DNA from: an uncultured Blastocatellia bacterium | GTDB taxonomy: Bacteria; Acidobacteriota; Blastocatellia; Pyrinomonadales; Pyrinomonadaceae | Direction: 5' to 3' | NCBI GenBank assembly: GCA_946480785.1 | Contig: CAMLLD010000099.1 | Location: 1 to 19,508 of the forward strand | DNA length: 19,508 nt | Shown here: positions 9,194 through 17,261 of the stretch, piece after piece | How positions within the stretch are numbered: the first letter of the stretch is position 1 | Layout: the number at the start of each line of letters is the position of its first letter | The notes under the pieces: model-generated | The model's input: the letters and a program-made list of their open reading frames with translations, nothing else | Told to the model about the DNA's origin: nothing | Database searches by the model: none | Program-made: the position numbers and the translations under genes

Positions 9194-10690
9194 ATGAACC
9201 TGTTCGAAGGAGTTTTCACTCATGACCCGGCCGCGCCCGCGATCCTCTTCGGCGGCCGTCAGATTTCCTATGGCGAATTGCGCTCGGCCACGCTGCAGAT
9301 GGCCCATGCGATCGCCTCACTCGGCGTTGGGCCCGGCGACCGCGTTGCCCTGTGCTTGCACGACTCTCCTGAGTTTGTTGAAGCGTTCATCGCCACGTGC
9401 GCGCTCGGGGCAATCGCCGTTCCCATTAACATGTCGCTGCCGCTCGACGAGCAGTGTTCAATCCTTCACAACTGTGGGGCAACTCTCGCACTCGCCGAGA
9501 CGGATCTGTGCAGCACGTTGCCGACACATGCGCCGGAAAAACTGCGTTCTTTGAGAAAGATCGTTCCGGTGGACTCGCTGTCACGCCGTGCGACGCTGGA
9601 ACCAATCGACTTCCCCGCGCCCAAAGACGACGAGCCCTCGTTCATTCTTTACACCTCCGGCAGCACGGGCGAACCCAAAGGCGCGATGCACCGGCAGACC
9701 GACATCTTCTACACCAACCAGACCTACTGCCGCGAGGTGCTGCATCTCTCAACAGCGGACCGCCTCTTCTCGTCGTCGCGACTGCCGTTCGCTTACGGTC
9801 TCGGCAACAGCTTCACTTTTCCGCTCTTGAACGGCGCCACGTCGATCCTTTGTCGCGAGAAGCCGACGCCCGAAGTCATCGCCCGCATCTTCGCTAAACA
9901 GAAGCCCACGATCTTTTTCGGCGTGCCGGTCGTCTACAACCTGCTGCTCGAACATTATCGCCACCAACAAAAGCTCGATTGTTCGAGTTTGCGCTTGTGC
10001 GTCTCAGCCGGCGAAGCACTGCCCGCGCATCTCGGCGAGGAGTGGGAACGAACTTTCGGCGTGCAGTTGCTCGACGGCATCGGTTCGACCGAGATGCTGC
10101 ACATGTTCATGTCCAACCACGAGCACGACGTGCGCTACGGCAGCAGCGGCAAGTTGCTACACGGTTACGAAGCGCGTCTCGTTGATGAAAACGGCGCGGC
10201 CACGCCGGATGAAAGCGAAGGCAATCTGTGGATCAAGGGCGATAGCGCCGCGCTCGGATATTGGGAGAAGCCGGAACAGACAGCGCGCACTTTTGTCGAC
10301 GGCTGGGTGCGAACGGGCGATCTTTATCGTCGCGACGCAGATGGTTTTTGGTTTCACATGGGCCGCAGCGATGATTGTTTCAAGTCGAGCGGGCAATGGG
10401 TGTCGCCGGTTGAGGTCGAAGGCGTGTTGCTGCGCCATCCGCAGGTCGCGCGCGCGGCGGTGGTGGAAGACTTCGACGCGGGTGGTTTGCCGTGCCCGTG
10501 TGCGTTTGTCGTTGCCCAGGAGTTAGAATTCGAAGCGCGCGAATTGGAGCAGGAACTGCGCGACACGGCTGCGGCCGCATTGCCACGCTTCAAACAACCG
10601 CGCCATTATCTGTTCGTTCCCGAACTGCCCTACACCGCCACCGGCAAAGTGCAACGGTTCAAGTTGCGGCAGTCGTTACGCAAACAATGA
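9194..10690 (+). CDS. Benzoate-CoA ligase family acyl-CoA synthetase
   Basis: This 498-aa protein is a complete ANL-superfamily adenylating enzyme that would activate a carboxylic acid to its CoA thioester using ATP. Core motifs are in order: the P-loop YTSGSTGEPKG at 153-163, the adenine/aryl-site block LLDGIGSTEMLHMF, the hinge WVRTGDLY, the C-domain GRSDDCFKSSGQWVSPVEVE, and the terminal TATGKVQRFKLR with the adenylation lysine Lys485. The GSTEMLH and KSSGQWVSP forms are those of the benzoate/4-hydroxybenzoate-CoA ligase family, so an aromatic or similar small acid is the best guess. Substrate specificity is inferred only. It heads a cluster in which the thioesterase start overlaps its stop by 4 bases, implying coupled translation. 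Length is normal and all key residues are intact. Confidence 0.88.
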   Translation: MNLFEGVFTHDPAAPAILFGGRQISYGELRSATLQMAHAIASLGVGPGDRVALCLHDSPEFVEAFIATCALGAIAVPINMSLPLDEQCSILHNCGATLALAETDLCSTLPTHAPEKLRSLRKIVPVDSLSRRATLEPIDFPAPKDDEPSFILYTSGSTGEPKGAMHRQTDIFYTNQTYCREVLHLSTADRLFSSSRLPFAYGLGNSFTFPLLNGATSILCREKPTPEVIARIFAKQKPTIFFGVPVVYNLLLEHYRHQQKLDCSSLRLCVSAGEALPAHLGEEWERTFGVQLLDGIGSTEMLHMFMSNHEHDVRYGSSGKLLHGYEARLVDENGAATPDESEGNLWIKGDSAALGYWEKPEQTARTFVDGWVRTGDLYRRDADGFWFHMGRSDDCFKSSGQWVSPVEVEGVLLRHPQVARAAVVEDFDAGGLPCPCAFVVAQELEFEARELEQELRDTAAAALPRFKQPRHYLFVPELPYTATGKVQRFKLRQSLRKQ

Positions 10691-11145
10691 AGAGCATCCA
10701 GGAAACTTACGCGCCGAATCTCGCGTGCTTTGGTTGCGGGCCGGCGAACCCGAAGGGCTTGCACATCCGTAGCTTCGCGGACGGCGAAGAAGTGATCGCC
10801 GAATGGGAGCCGAGCCGCGAGTACGAAGCTTACGAAGGGATGCTGAGCGGCGGCATCATCGGCACGTTGCTCGATTGTCATTGCAACTGGACCGCGGCGT
10901 GGCACCTGATGAATAAACTCGGCGCCGACACGCCGCCTTGCACCGTCACCGCCGAATACTCGATCAAGCTATTGCGCCCGACGCCGACCGATCGCCCGGT
11001 GCGACTTGTCGCTCGCGTTGTTGAATCAACTGAAACCCGCGCCGTTGTCGAAGGCGAACTGATCGCTCACGACAAAGTTTGCGCTACTTGCCGCGGAACG
11101 TTCGTCGCTGTGAAGCCCGGACATCCCGCGTATCACCGCTGGTAA
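10687..11145 (+). CDS. PaaI-type hotdog-fold acyl-CoA thioesterase
   Basis: This 152-aa protein begins at an ATG that overlaps the ligase stop (ATGA); longer open frames upstream run through the ligase gene and are not real. The N-terminus [17 protein letters not shown] is typical of PaaI-like thioesterases. It is followed by the hotdog helix region [22 protein letters not shown], where Gly-Gly and the following Asp fit the active-site face, and by a beta-rich second half. The expected reaction is hydrolysis of an acyl- or aryl-CoA. Paired with a CoA ligase it could recycle CoA from dead-end thioesters or proof-read the ligase product; this is inferred from adjacency. HemB starts 8 bases after its stop. 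Confidence 0.85.
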   Translation: MKSIQETYAPNLACFGCGPANPKGLHIRSFADGEEVIAEWEPSREYEAYEGMLSGGIIGTLLDCHCNWTAAWHLMNKLGADTPPCTVTAEYSIKLLRPTPTDRPVRLVARVVESTETRAVVEGELIAHDKVCATCRGTFVAVKPGHPAYHRW

Positions 11146-11153
11146 GAACTGAA

Positions 11154-12125
11154 ATGATCCATCGTCCTCGTAGACTCCGCCGCAACGCCGCGCTGCGCGC
11201 ACTCGTGCGCGAAACACGTTTGACGCCTGACGACTTCGTGCTGCCCTTTTTTGTTTGTCCCGGAAACGGCGTGCGCCGTGAGATCTCGTCGATGCCCGGC
11301 GTCTTCAATTTGTCCGTTGATGAAGTGACGAAAGAAGCCGCGGCTGCTTACGACAGCGGTGTGCGCAGCGTCATTTTGTTTGGCCTGCCGGAGTCGAAAG
11401 ACACGCTCGCAAGTGGCGCGTACGCGGAAGATGGGATCGTGCAGCGTGCGACTCGTGCGATTCGCCGCTCGGCGCCGGAGTTGATCATCATCGCGGACAC
11501 TTGCTTGTGCGAGTACACGTCGCACGGACATTGCGGCGTCGTGCGTGGTGGTGAAGTTTTGAATGACGAGTCGTTGGAGTTGTTGGCGCGCACGGCGGCG
11601 AGTCAGGCGGCGGCGGGCGCGGACATCGTTGCGCCGTCGGCGATGATGGATGGGCAGGTCGGCGCGATTCGCGAGGCGTTGGACCAGGCGGGTTTGGTTG
11701 ACACGGCGATCATGGCGTATGCGGTGAAGTATGCGTCGGGATTTTATGGACCATTTCGCGAGGCTGCGCAGAGTGCGCCGGAGTTTGGCGACCGCCGCGC
11801 GTACCAGATGGATCCGCCGAACGCGCGCGAAGCGATGCGCGAAGCGGAACTGGATTACTCGGAAGGCGCGGACATCCTGATGGTGAAACCGGCGACGGTT
11901 TATCTCGACGTGTTGAAGATGGTGCGCGACCGCTTCGATCTGCCGCTCGCGGCGTATCACGTGTCGGGCGAGTATGCGTTGATCAAGGCGGCGGCGCAGA
12001 AAGGCTGGATCGACGAAGAGCGCGTGATGATGGAGACGCTGACGAGCATCAAGCGCGCGGGCGCCGACATCATCCTGACCTACTACGCGCGCGAAGCGAT
12101 CCGTTTGTTGAACGCCGCGACCTAG
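11154..12125 (+). CDS. hemB: Porphobilinogen synthase (delta-aminolevulinic acid dehydratase)
   Basis: This 323-aa cytosolic enzyme condenses two 5-aminolevulinate molecules to porphobilinogen in tetrapyrrole and heme biosynthesis. Both active-site lysines are present, Lys192 in [16 protein letters not shown] and Lys245 in [12 protein letters not shown]. The metal-site segment [14 protein letters not shown] carries Cys117, Cys119 and Cys127, the zinc-type Cys set rather than the Asp-rich magnesium-only form. Length matches the family. I use the ATG at 11154, giving [15 protein letters not shown]; the longer frame adds residues encoded by the end of the thioesterase gene. There is no clear Shine-Dalgarno in the 8-base gap, so translation probably depends on ribosomes finishing the thioesterase. 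No other heme gene is in the window. Confidence 0.95.
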   Translation: MIHRPRRLRRNAALRALVRETRLTPDDFVLPFFVCPGNGVRREISSMPGVFNLSVDEVTKEAAAAYDSGVRSVILFGLPESKDTLASGAYAEDGIVQRATRAIRRSAPELIIIADTCLCEYTSHGHCGVVRGGEVLNDESLELLARTAASQAAAGADIVAPSAMMDGQVGAIREALDQAGLVDTAIMAYAVKYASGFYGPFREAAQSAPEFGDRRAYQMDPPNAREAMREAELDYSEGADILMVKPATVYLDVLKMVRDRFDLPLAAYHVSGEYALIKAAAQKGWIDEERVMMETLTSIKRAGADIILTYYAREAIRLLNAAT

Positions 12126-12165
12126 CAACCAAGTAAACGGACGCGGCTTCTAAGCGCGAAACCCG

Positions 12166-12171
12166 CTGGAG
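12166..12171 (+). promoter_or_regulatory. Ribosome binding site of the small secreted protein
   Basis: CTGGAG ends 8 bases before the ATG at 12180 and supports that start rather than the second ATG two codons on. The 54-bp space after hemB holds no obvious terminator, so readthrough from the upstream cluster is possible. Confidence 0.55.
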
Positions 12172-12179
12172 ACAAACGC

Positions 12180-12845
12180 ATGAGAATGCTGCCCGACTTT
12201 CAGCGAAATTCCCACAGACGAGGCCTGTTTGCAGCGTCGAGTCTGCTCCTGTTGCTCGCCACGCAAACTATCGCGCAGTCCGGCCGGCGCGCTCCGAAGC
12301 CGGCGCAAACGCCGACAACCACGCCGGAAACCGAAAAACAGCCCGCGATTCCGAACGAGCGAGACTTAACCCGCAAGACTTCGCTGCTCGTGGCAAAGCA
12401 GCCGAGCTCGAAGCACCTGCTCAGCGAAGACGCCATTTTCTCGACTATCGTCAAACAGCTTGGGGAGTTTAAGAATGTGACGGCTACCGGCGTCGGCGAT
12501 CTCAAACGCGACACGGCCGTGAAGCGTGCGAAGAGTGAGACGGAGTCGATCGTCGTGCTGGTGCAGTTTGAGGTCGACGCCTTTCAGCACGGCACCTATT
12601 TTCCGAACTCGCCCGATCTTGACGTGAAGGTGCTGGTGTTTGCGCCGCACACGGGCCAGAAGAAATTCGAAGGCCAGGTCTACTACAAAGCCGTGGGTGG
12701 ACCGATGCTAAAGAAAGACAACTGGCCCACCGGCACCCCAATCCGCATCACCACCGAAGCCGTCGGCATCGAAGCCGCCGAACAAGTCCGCGACTGGCTC
12801 ATGATCGAAGAGCGCCGCGTGAAAACTGGTGACGAAAAGAACTAG
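12180..12845 (+). CDS. Small secreted protein of unknown function
   Basis: I do not recognise the family of this 221-aa protein. Residues 1-33 form a signal peptide: basic RNSHRRG, a core with five consecutive leucines, and a likely cut near TIAQS. A Pro/Thr/Glu-rich linker (about 37-60) follows. The remainder is a mixed alpha/beta domain with strands such as SIVVLVQFEVDAF and DVKVLVFAP. A GGAG site lies 8 bases upstream of the start. It follows hemB by 54 bp and could be cotranscribed, though nothing ties it to heme or acyl-CoA metabolism. Its stop codon abuts the stop of the opposing aminotransferase gene without a spacer base. A periplasmic or exported location is inferred. Confidence 0.7.
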   Translation: MRMLPDFQRNSHRRGLFAASSLLLLLATQTIAQSGRRAPKPAQTPTTTPETEKQPAIPNERDLTRKTSLLVAKQPSSKHLLSEDAIFSTIVKQLGEFKNVTATGVGDLKRDTAVKRAKSETESIVVLVQFEVDAFQHGTYFPNSPDLDVKVLVFAPHTGQKKFEGQVYYKAVGGPMLKKDNWPTGTPIRITTEAVGIEAAEQVRDWLMIEERRVKTGDEKN

Positions 12846-12850
12846 CTAGT
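12841..12850. other. Abutting convergent stop codons in a 10-bp palindrome
   Basis: The plus gene stops with TAG at 12843-12845, and the minus gene's TAG occupies 12846-12848. The sequence ACTAGCTAGT at 12841-12850 is perfectly self-complementary. No room is left for a conventional terminator between the two genes. Confidence 0.8.
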
Positions 12851-13931
12851 TTTTTATTTCATTTAACGCCTTCGCCAGCCGCTCCAATCCCTCTTCTAAA
12901 ACAGGCGTGGCCACCGCGATCCCCACGCGGAAGTGCGCGGGTAACTCAAAAAACGCACCCGGCACAACCGACGTCTCATACTTCTCGCGCAACAACCGAC
13001 ACAACGGACCAGAATCCCCACTCCGCACACGCGGAAACATCACCGTCCCAAACTCCGGTCGCACAACTTCAAGATCTTCGCGCGTATCGAGAAACGCGTT
13101 GAGCAAACTGCGATTACGATCCAGCAACGCTTTCGCCCGCTCACCAAGCTCTTCGATTTGATCCAACGCGACGATACTCAAACGCTCCCCCGCATGAACC
13201 GGCGTCGCCGCAAACAGATCGTTCAACAACCACATCCTTCGCGCGAGCTCAGGCTCGGCAAAGATCCACCCACACCGCAGCCCACTCAACCCAAACGCCT
13301 TCGTCAAACTACTCGTCACGACAAACTCATCACCGAGATGAAACGCCGTTCGCGGCGACGCCTCAAACAACGTTTCGATATAAACCTCATCAACTAAGAC
13401 ACGCGTGCCCACACGCCGCGCAATCTCACCAACCTGCTGCAACGTCGCGTCATCCGTCAGCACACTGCTCGGATTATGCAAGTTCGTCAACACGATCAGT
13501 CGCGTGTTGCGCGTCACGCGCGCTTCAATCTCTTCCGGCGAAACTCTGAAATCATCTTCAAACTTGCGCGTGAACCGCTTCACATCGGCGCCGAGATAAC
13601 GAACCGTCGCAAGCATCGGCTCATACGCCGGCGCTTCAAACAGCACTTCATCACCCGGATTCACGAGCGCCGCCATCGCGAGATGATTCGCAAACGACGT
13701 CCCCGCCGCCGTGACGATACACTCCGGCGCAACTCGATATCGCGCTCCGATCCGATCCACCAGCGGCTTGTAACCGTAACCGCCGCCCGTGATCTCGAGA
13801 TCGTCGAGGGACACGCGCAATTCGCGAAGTTTCACGTCCGGTATCCCGCTCGTCGCGAGGTTGTACTTCGCCCCCGACTTCGTCTTCGCCCAGTTCATGT
13901 AAGACGACATCACTTCGCGCGCCGCGCTCAT
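12846..13931 (-). CDS. PLP-dependent class I/II aminotransferase
   Basis: This 361-aa protein is a fold-type I aminotransferase. Seen motifs are the substrate loop NLATSGIPD, the Gly/Tyr-rich GGGYGYKPL, TNLHNPSS with Asn153, the cofactor Asp181 and Tyr184 in VDEVYIE, the Schiff-base Lys211 in SSLTKAFGLSGLRCGW with Arg219, and a C-terminal HFRVG Arg for the substrate carboxylate. I use the ATG at 13931, six bases after a strong GAGGAG and overlapping the permease stop (ATGA). The longer open frame to 14045 runs through the permease gene. The amino-acid substrate cannot be told from sequence. Coupling to an amino-acid permease suggests that it transaminates the imported amino acid. Confidence 0.9.
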   Translation of the reverse strand: MSAAREVMSSYMNWAKTKSGAKYNLATSGIPDVKLRELRVSLDDLEITGGGYGYKPLVDRIGARYRVAPECIVTAAGTSFANHLAMAALVNPGDEVLFEAPAYEPMLATVRYLGADVKRFTRKFEDDFRVSPEEIEARVTRNTRLIVLTNLHNPSSVLTDDATLQQVGEIARRVGTRVLVDEVYIETLFEASPRTAFHLGDEFVVTSSLTKAFGLSGLRCGWIFAEPELARRMWLLNDLFAATPVHAGERLSIVALDQIEELGERAKALLDRNRSLLNAFLDTREDLEVVRPEFGTVMFPRVRSGDSGPLCRLLREKYETSVVPGAFFELPAHFRVGIAVATPVLEEGLERLAKALNEIKN

Positions 13932-15259
13932 TCCGTTCTCCTCGATCTCCAAAACCAGTATGCCGGCAGACCGGCGAGCATGATCGCGATGCCGATCAGC
14001 GTGTTGCCGGGAAAGCTGTACACGGTGTTGATGGCCACCGTCCAACAGACCGCGACAAATAAAAGAGTCGTTACCGGATGACCCGGCACTTTTACGATGC
14101 CCGCTTCTTCGATCGTCGCTCGTTTACGAAAGACGAAGATACAACACGCGGTCAAACCGAAGAAGATCACGTCGACTGACACGACGTAGTTGAGGATGCG
14201 ATCGTAAGTGCCGAGAAAGGCGATCACGATCGCGAGCAAACCTTGCAGCGCGATCGCCACGATCGGCGCGCGTGTTCGCGGATGAACAGTGCCGACGCTT
14301 TTGAAAAACAGACCATCCTGGGCCATCGCGAAATAGACGCGCGGTGCAGTTAGCATGCTTTGACTCAGGAAGCCGACCGTCGAGATCGCGATGCCCGCCG
14401 CGATCGCGCGTGCGCCGAAGTTGCCGAGTGCGTTGCGCATCACGTCCGAAGCCGGTGCGGCTGATGCCGCGAGCGCTGTTGTTCCCAACACCATGATGCA
14501 GACGATATTCGCTGCGAGATAAAGCAACACGACTCCGATTACGCCGATGATCAAGCCGCGCGGCAGATTGCGTCGCGGCTCTTTGATTTCTCCCGCGACG
14601 AACGTCGCCGTTTGCCAACCGCCATACGAGAAGATCACCGGCACGAGCGCCGCGCCAAACGCAGTGAGCAAGCCGAACGATGCGGGACGATCGAGCAGGT
14701 GCGTCGGATTTGTAGCGGGCTTCGTCAACACCAGACCGCAGATCACCAAAGCGAGCAGCGCCGCGATCTTCAAAACCATCAGGATGCTCTGCACTGTGCT
14801 GCCTGCGCGCACGCCGAGACAGTTAATGATCGTCAAAACAGCGAGCACGACCGCTGCTAGTGTTGCGTAATTAATCGACAGGTTCGTGAGTTCGACGAAG
14901 TAACGCGCAAACGTTACCGCGACCGCCGCCATGCCGCCGGTTTGGACCACCAGCAGCAACACCCAACCGTAAAGAAACGCCACCGCCGGATGAAATGCTT
15001 CGCGCAGATACGCGTACTGCCCGCCGACCTCCGGTCTTCTCGCCGCCAGCTCCGCCCAGATGAAACCTGCGGCGAGTGCGAAGAGTCCGCCGATGGTCCA
15101 CGCGGCGAGAATCAGAAACGGCGTGTGCACCTGACGCGCGACCACGGCCGGGTTCATGAAAATGCCCGAGCCGATGATGCCGCCCATCACGATCATCGTG
15201 GCGTCGAATAGGCCGAGGCGTCGCGCGAGCGTCGGCGTGGAATCTGTGGCGCGAGACAT
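13928..15259 (-). CDS. APC-superfamily amino-acid permease
   Basis: This 443-aa inner-membrane transporter has about twelve hydrophobic segments. The first carries the APC unwound-helix motif GGIIGSGIF at 26-34. AELAARRPEVGGQYAYLREAFHP, between helices 2 and 3, is characteristic of LAT/SteT-like amino-acid transporters and exchangers. I start at the ATG at 15259 (MSRATDSTPTLARRLGLFD), which brings the first helix to the usual position. The longer frame to 15442 would translate through a hairpin repeat (ECGALAPLWPK...), which is an artefact. The purine run GTAAGAAGAAG upstream is a weak ribosome site. Its stop overlaps the aminotransferase start by 4 bases, indicating an operon. Substrate is not determinable here. 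Confidence 0.9.
   Translation of the reverse strand: MSRATDSTPTLARRLGLFDATMIVMGGIIGSGIFMNPAVVARQVHTPFLILAAWTIGGLFALAAGFIWAELAARRPEVGGQYAYLREAFHPAVAFLYGWVLLLVVQTGGMAAVAVTFARYFVELTNLSINYATLAAVVLAVLTIINCLGVRAGSTVQSILMVLKIAALLALVICGLVLTKPATNPTHLLDRPASFGLLTAFGAALVPVIFSYGGWQTATFVAGEIKEPRRNLPRGLIIGVIGVVLLYLAANIVCIMVLGTTALAASAAPASDVMRNALGNFGARAIAAGIAISTVGFLSQSMLTAPRVYFAMAQDGLFFKSVGTVHPRTRAPIVAIALQGLLAIVIAFLGTYDRILNYVVSVDVIFFGLTACCIFVFRKRATIEEAGIVKVPGHPVTTLLFVAVCWTVAINTVYSFPGNTLIGIAIMLAGLPAYWFWRSRRTE
13938..13943 (-). promoter_or_regulatory. Strong Shine-Dalgarno site for the aminotransferase
   Basis: On the minus strand GAGGAG precedes the aminotransferase ATG by six bases. It lies inside the permease coding end and decides the aminotransferase start in favour of 13931. 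Confidence 0.75.
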
Positions 15260-15307
15260 GTGGTGCTTCTTCTTACCACAATCCGCGCCGCGTGTGGAGT
15301 ACTGGTT

Positions 15308-15409
15308 CAGTTTGGGTTGAGCGCCTCCCTGGAGTGCGCCGACTTGTCGGCGCTTTGGCCAAAGCGGTGCTAAGGCACCGCACTCCAAAGAGGCGCTCAA
15401 CCCAAACTG
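15308..15409. repeat. Nested-hairpin interspersed repeat element
   Basis: A perfect 20-bp inverted repeat (15308-15327 with 15390-15409) encloses a second 8-bp pair, TGGAGTGC at 15330-15337 with its complement at 15380-15387. Inside are three consecutive hairpins: GCCGAC-TT-GTCGGC at 15338-15351, the 16-bp palindrome at 15351-15366 centred on TTGGCCAA, and GCGGTGC-TAAG-GCACCGC at 15364-15381. The whole could fold as a cruciform with a three-leaf top. It sits between the divergent permease and glycosyltransferase genes. I recognise the GGAGTGCGGTGC...CACTCC style as a repeat widespread in Acidobacteria and Verrucomicrobia genomes. It has no open frame and would be mobilised only in trans, if at all. 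Confidence 0.8.
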
Positions 15410-15435
15410 ACCCAGTGCCCGCGTGTGCATGGGTT

Positions 15436-15493
15436 TTGACACTCAACCAAGCTTTTCGCTAACCTTGCGAACTTTGTGAAGGGGTCAGATTTG
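15436..15493 (+). promoter_or_regulatory. Candidate glycosyltransferase promoter and alternative TTG start
   Basis: TTGACA at 15436-15441 is a perfect -35 box. The best -10 at 18 bp, TAACCT at 15460-15465, is poor. Transcription would begin near 15472, which leaves almost no leader for the GTG at 15476. It would, however, place AAGGGG (15479-15484) six bases before the in-frame TTG at 15491. The TTG may therefore be the true start. The remaining part of the intergenic region, 15260-15307 and 15410-15435, shows nothing else I can name. Confidence 0.35.
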
Positions 15494-17254
15494 TCCGCTA
15501 ACGCTGAAGCGATCGTCACTGCTGGTCTAAGGCCCGAGTTGTTTGCCGGGCGCGGCGTGCTCGCCAACAGTCGCGCGCTCGTGTTTGCCGCCCTCGTCGT
15601 GTTGGTGCTCGCGGGTTTCGGGTTTCGCGTCACCGGACTCAGCGCCGAAGGACTCAGCGAAGACGAGCTGAACAAGCTCAACGCGGTCGCGGATTATCGC
15701 GCTCACGGCCTGACCGGCGCGAACGGCGAGCATCCGATGTTGATGAAGGCAGTGCAAGCGGCGTCGATCATTGCCGCGGAAAAGTGGAACGCGTTTGCTC
15801 CTGCCGAACAGATTTCTCCTGAAACTGCGTTGCGTTTGCCGAATGTGATCGCGGGTGCTTTGACGGCGCTCTTGATCTATCTCGTCGCCGCCGAGCTCTT
15901 CGGCGCTGAAGTGGCTTTGATTGCCGCGGCTTTGTGGGCGTTCAATCCGAGCGCGATCGCGTTTGCTCGCATCGCGAAGGAAGACACGTTTTTGTTGTTC
16001 TTCTTTCTGCTGGCGAACGTGTTTTGGTTGCGTGGGCAGCGCGTCGCGGAGAGCACCGATCGCAATCCGAACAAGTACTACTGGGCCACGGCTGCGTGTT
16101 ACGGCGCGATGATCGCGTCGAAGTATCTGCCGCAAATCTTCGCGGTCAGCATCTGTTACTACTGGATGTTTCAGCAATTGCCGGAAGCGCGCTGGCGGCT
16201 GGGGAAGATCAAGCTGCTGAAGTTCTTCGCGATCATGGCGGTGGTGTTTCTCCTTTTGAGTCCCACCGTGCTACTGCCGGAGACGTGGCGGCAGATGGGT
16301 CTTTTCGCGGGTGGGCAGCGCGTCAGTCATGACGGTTATGAGTTCATGGGCCAACTCTACCCGCAGCGTTTAACCGATTGGCTGCACGGCGTGCCGGTCT
16401 ATTTTTATTTCGTGTACACGGCGGTGAAGTTGCCGGTGTTGACGGTGATCGGGTTTGTTGTTGGTCTGCCGTTGCTGTTTCGGCGCAAGCTCGGCGATGG
16501 GCGCTACTTCATTCTGTTCTGGTTGTTCTTGTGGGTGGTTACGTTTTCGCTGCCGGGTGGGAAGTTTACGCGTTATTACACGACCGTGTTGCCGGCAGTG
16601 CTGATTACGGCGGCGCTCGGGATTCAGTTTGCGGGGCGTTGGCTCGCGCAGCGGATGGCGTCGCTACATTCCACCGGGTCACAAAATTCCACCCCGTCGC
16701 TCCATTCCACCGGGTCGCTAGATTCAACCGGGTCGCTACATCTCGGCGCGGGTTTGCGGAATTACGTGCCGGCGTGTTTGGCGGTGATCGTGATCGTGAG
16801 CTCGGTGGTGAACTCAAGTCAGGCTGCGCCGCACTTTCGGCTGTTTACGAACGTGTTTGGTGGCGGTGTCGATCGCGCGGGTTATTACTTTCCGCACGAT
16901 GAGTTTTACGATGCGAGTATGCGTGATGTGATGGGTGAAGTTGCGCGGCGTGCGCGGCTTGGGGCGCGTGTCGTGAGTGAGAGCCCGACGCTTGCTGCTT
17001 ATTACGCGCAACGCGCCGGACGCACCGACTTGCTCTGCATTTCTCTCTCCGATCCCGACGCCTTGAAACAGCTAACAGCCGGTGACTTCGTGATCATCGC
17101 GCGCGGCCGGCGTTACTTCAGCAACGACGCCCTCATCAACGCCTTGAACAACCAACCACCCCTCCTCAACTTCACCCTCGGCCCCGTCCCCTCCGCCAAA
17201 CTCTACCAACTCGACCAGCAGTCGTTCGATCTCCTTCTCACCAACTCCCGCTAA
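15476..17254 (+). CDS. ArnT/PMT-like GT-C family glycosyltransferase
   Basis: This integral membrane protein of up to 592 aa would use a polyprenyl-phosphate sugar donor at the outer face of the inner membrane. Residues 33-50 form the first membrane helix. The acidic SEDELNK (EDE at 62-64) in the first large loop followed by GEHPMLMK is the catalytic-loop pattern of ArnT/PMT-type enzymes. Many further hydrophobic segments follow, then a soluble C-terminal region (about 460-592) with RVVSESPTLAAYYAQ. Start is uncertain: GTG at 15476 has no ribosome site, whereas TTG at 15491 does, and the difference is five residues. A five-unit Ser/Leu/His/Thr hexapeptide repeat at residues 396-425 interrupts a loop between membrane segments. 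Donor and acceptor are unknown. It ends 7 bp from the convergent toxin gene. Confidence 0.8.
   Translation: MKGSDLSANAEAIVTAGLRPELFAGRGVLANSRALVFAALVVLVLAGFGFRVTGLSAEGLSEDELNKLNAVADYRAHGLTGANGEHPMLMKAVQAASIIAAEKWNAFAPAEQISPETALRLPNVIAGALTALLIYLVAAELFGAEVALIAAALWAFNPSAIAFARIAKEDTFLLFFFLLANVFWLRGQRVAESTDRNPNKYYWATAACYGAMIASKYLPQIFAVSICYYWMFQQLPEARWRLGKIKLLKFFAIMAVVFLLLSPTVLLPETWRQMGLFAGGQRVSHDGYEFMGQLYPQRLTDWLHGVPVYFYFVYTAVKLPVLTVIGFVVGLPLLFRRKLGDGRYFILFWLFLWVVTFSLPGGKFTRYYTTVLPAVLITAALGIQFAGRWLAQRMASLHSTGSQNSTPSLHSTGSLDSTGSLHLGAGLRNYVPACLAVIVIVSSVVNSSQAAPHFRLFTNVFGGGVDRAGYYFPHDEFYDASMRDVMGEVARRARLGARVVSESPTLAAYYAQRAGRTDLLCISLSDPDALKQLTAGDFVIIARGRRYFSNDALINALNNQPPLLNFTLGPVPSAKLYQLDQQSFDLLLTNSR
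16661..16750 (+). repeat. 18-bp in-frame minisatellite (five units) in the glycosyltransferase
   Basis: Units start at 16661, 16679, 16697, 16715 and 16733, with a consensus near TCGCTACATTCCACCGGG. Units 1, 3 and 4 are closest, unit 2 is diverged and unit 5 is degenerate. Because 18 is divisible by three, they encode SLHSTG, SQNSTP, SLHSTG, SLDSTG and SLHLGA without breaking the frame. Confidence 0.85.
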
Positions 17255-17261
17255 CTACACT

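Noticed and set aside
11133..12128. 331-aa frame antisense to hemB
   Set aside because: hemB has all active-site residues on the plus strand; the antisense frame is Arg/His rich with no domain.
13932..14045. N-terminal extension of the aminotransferase
   Set aside because: It overlaps permease coding sequence in another frame, while GAGGAG and the ATGA overlap support 13931.
15260..15442. N-terminal extension of the permease
   Set aside because: It would be encoded by the nested-hairpin repeat and would shift the first APC helix 61 residues inward.
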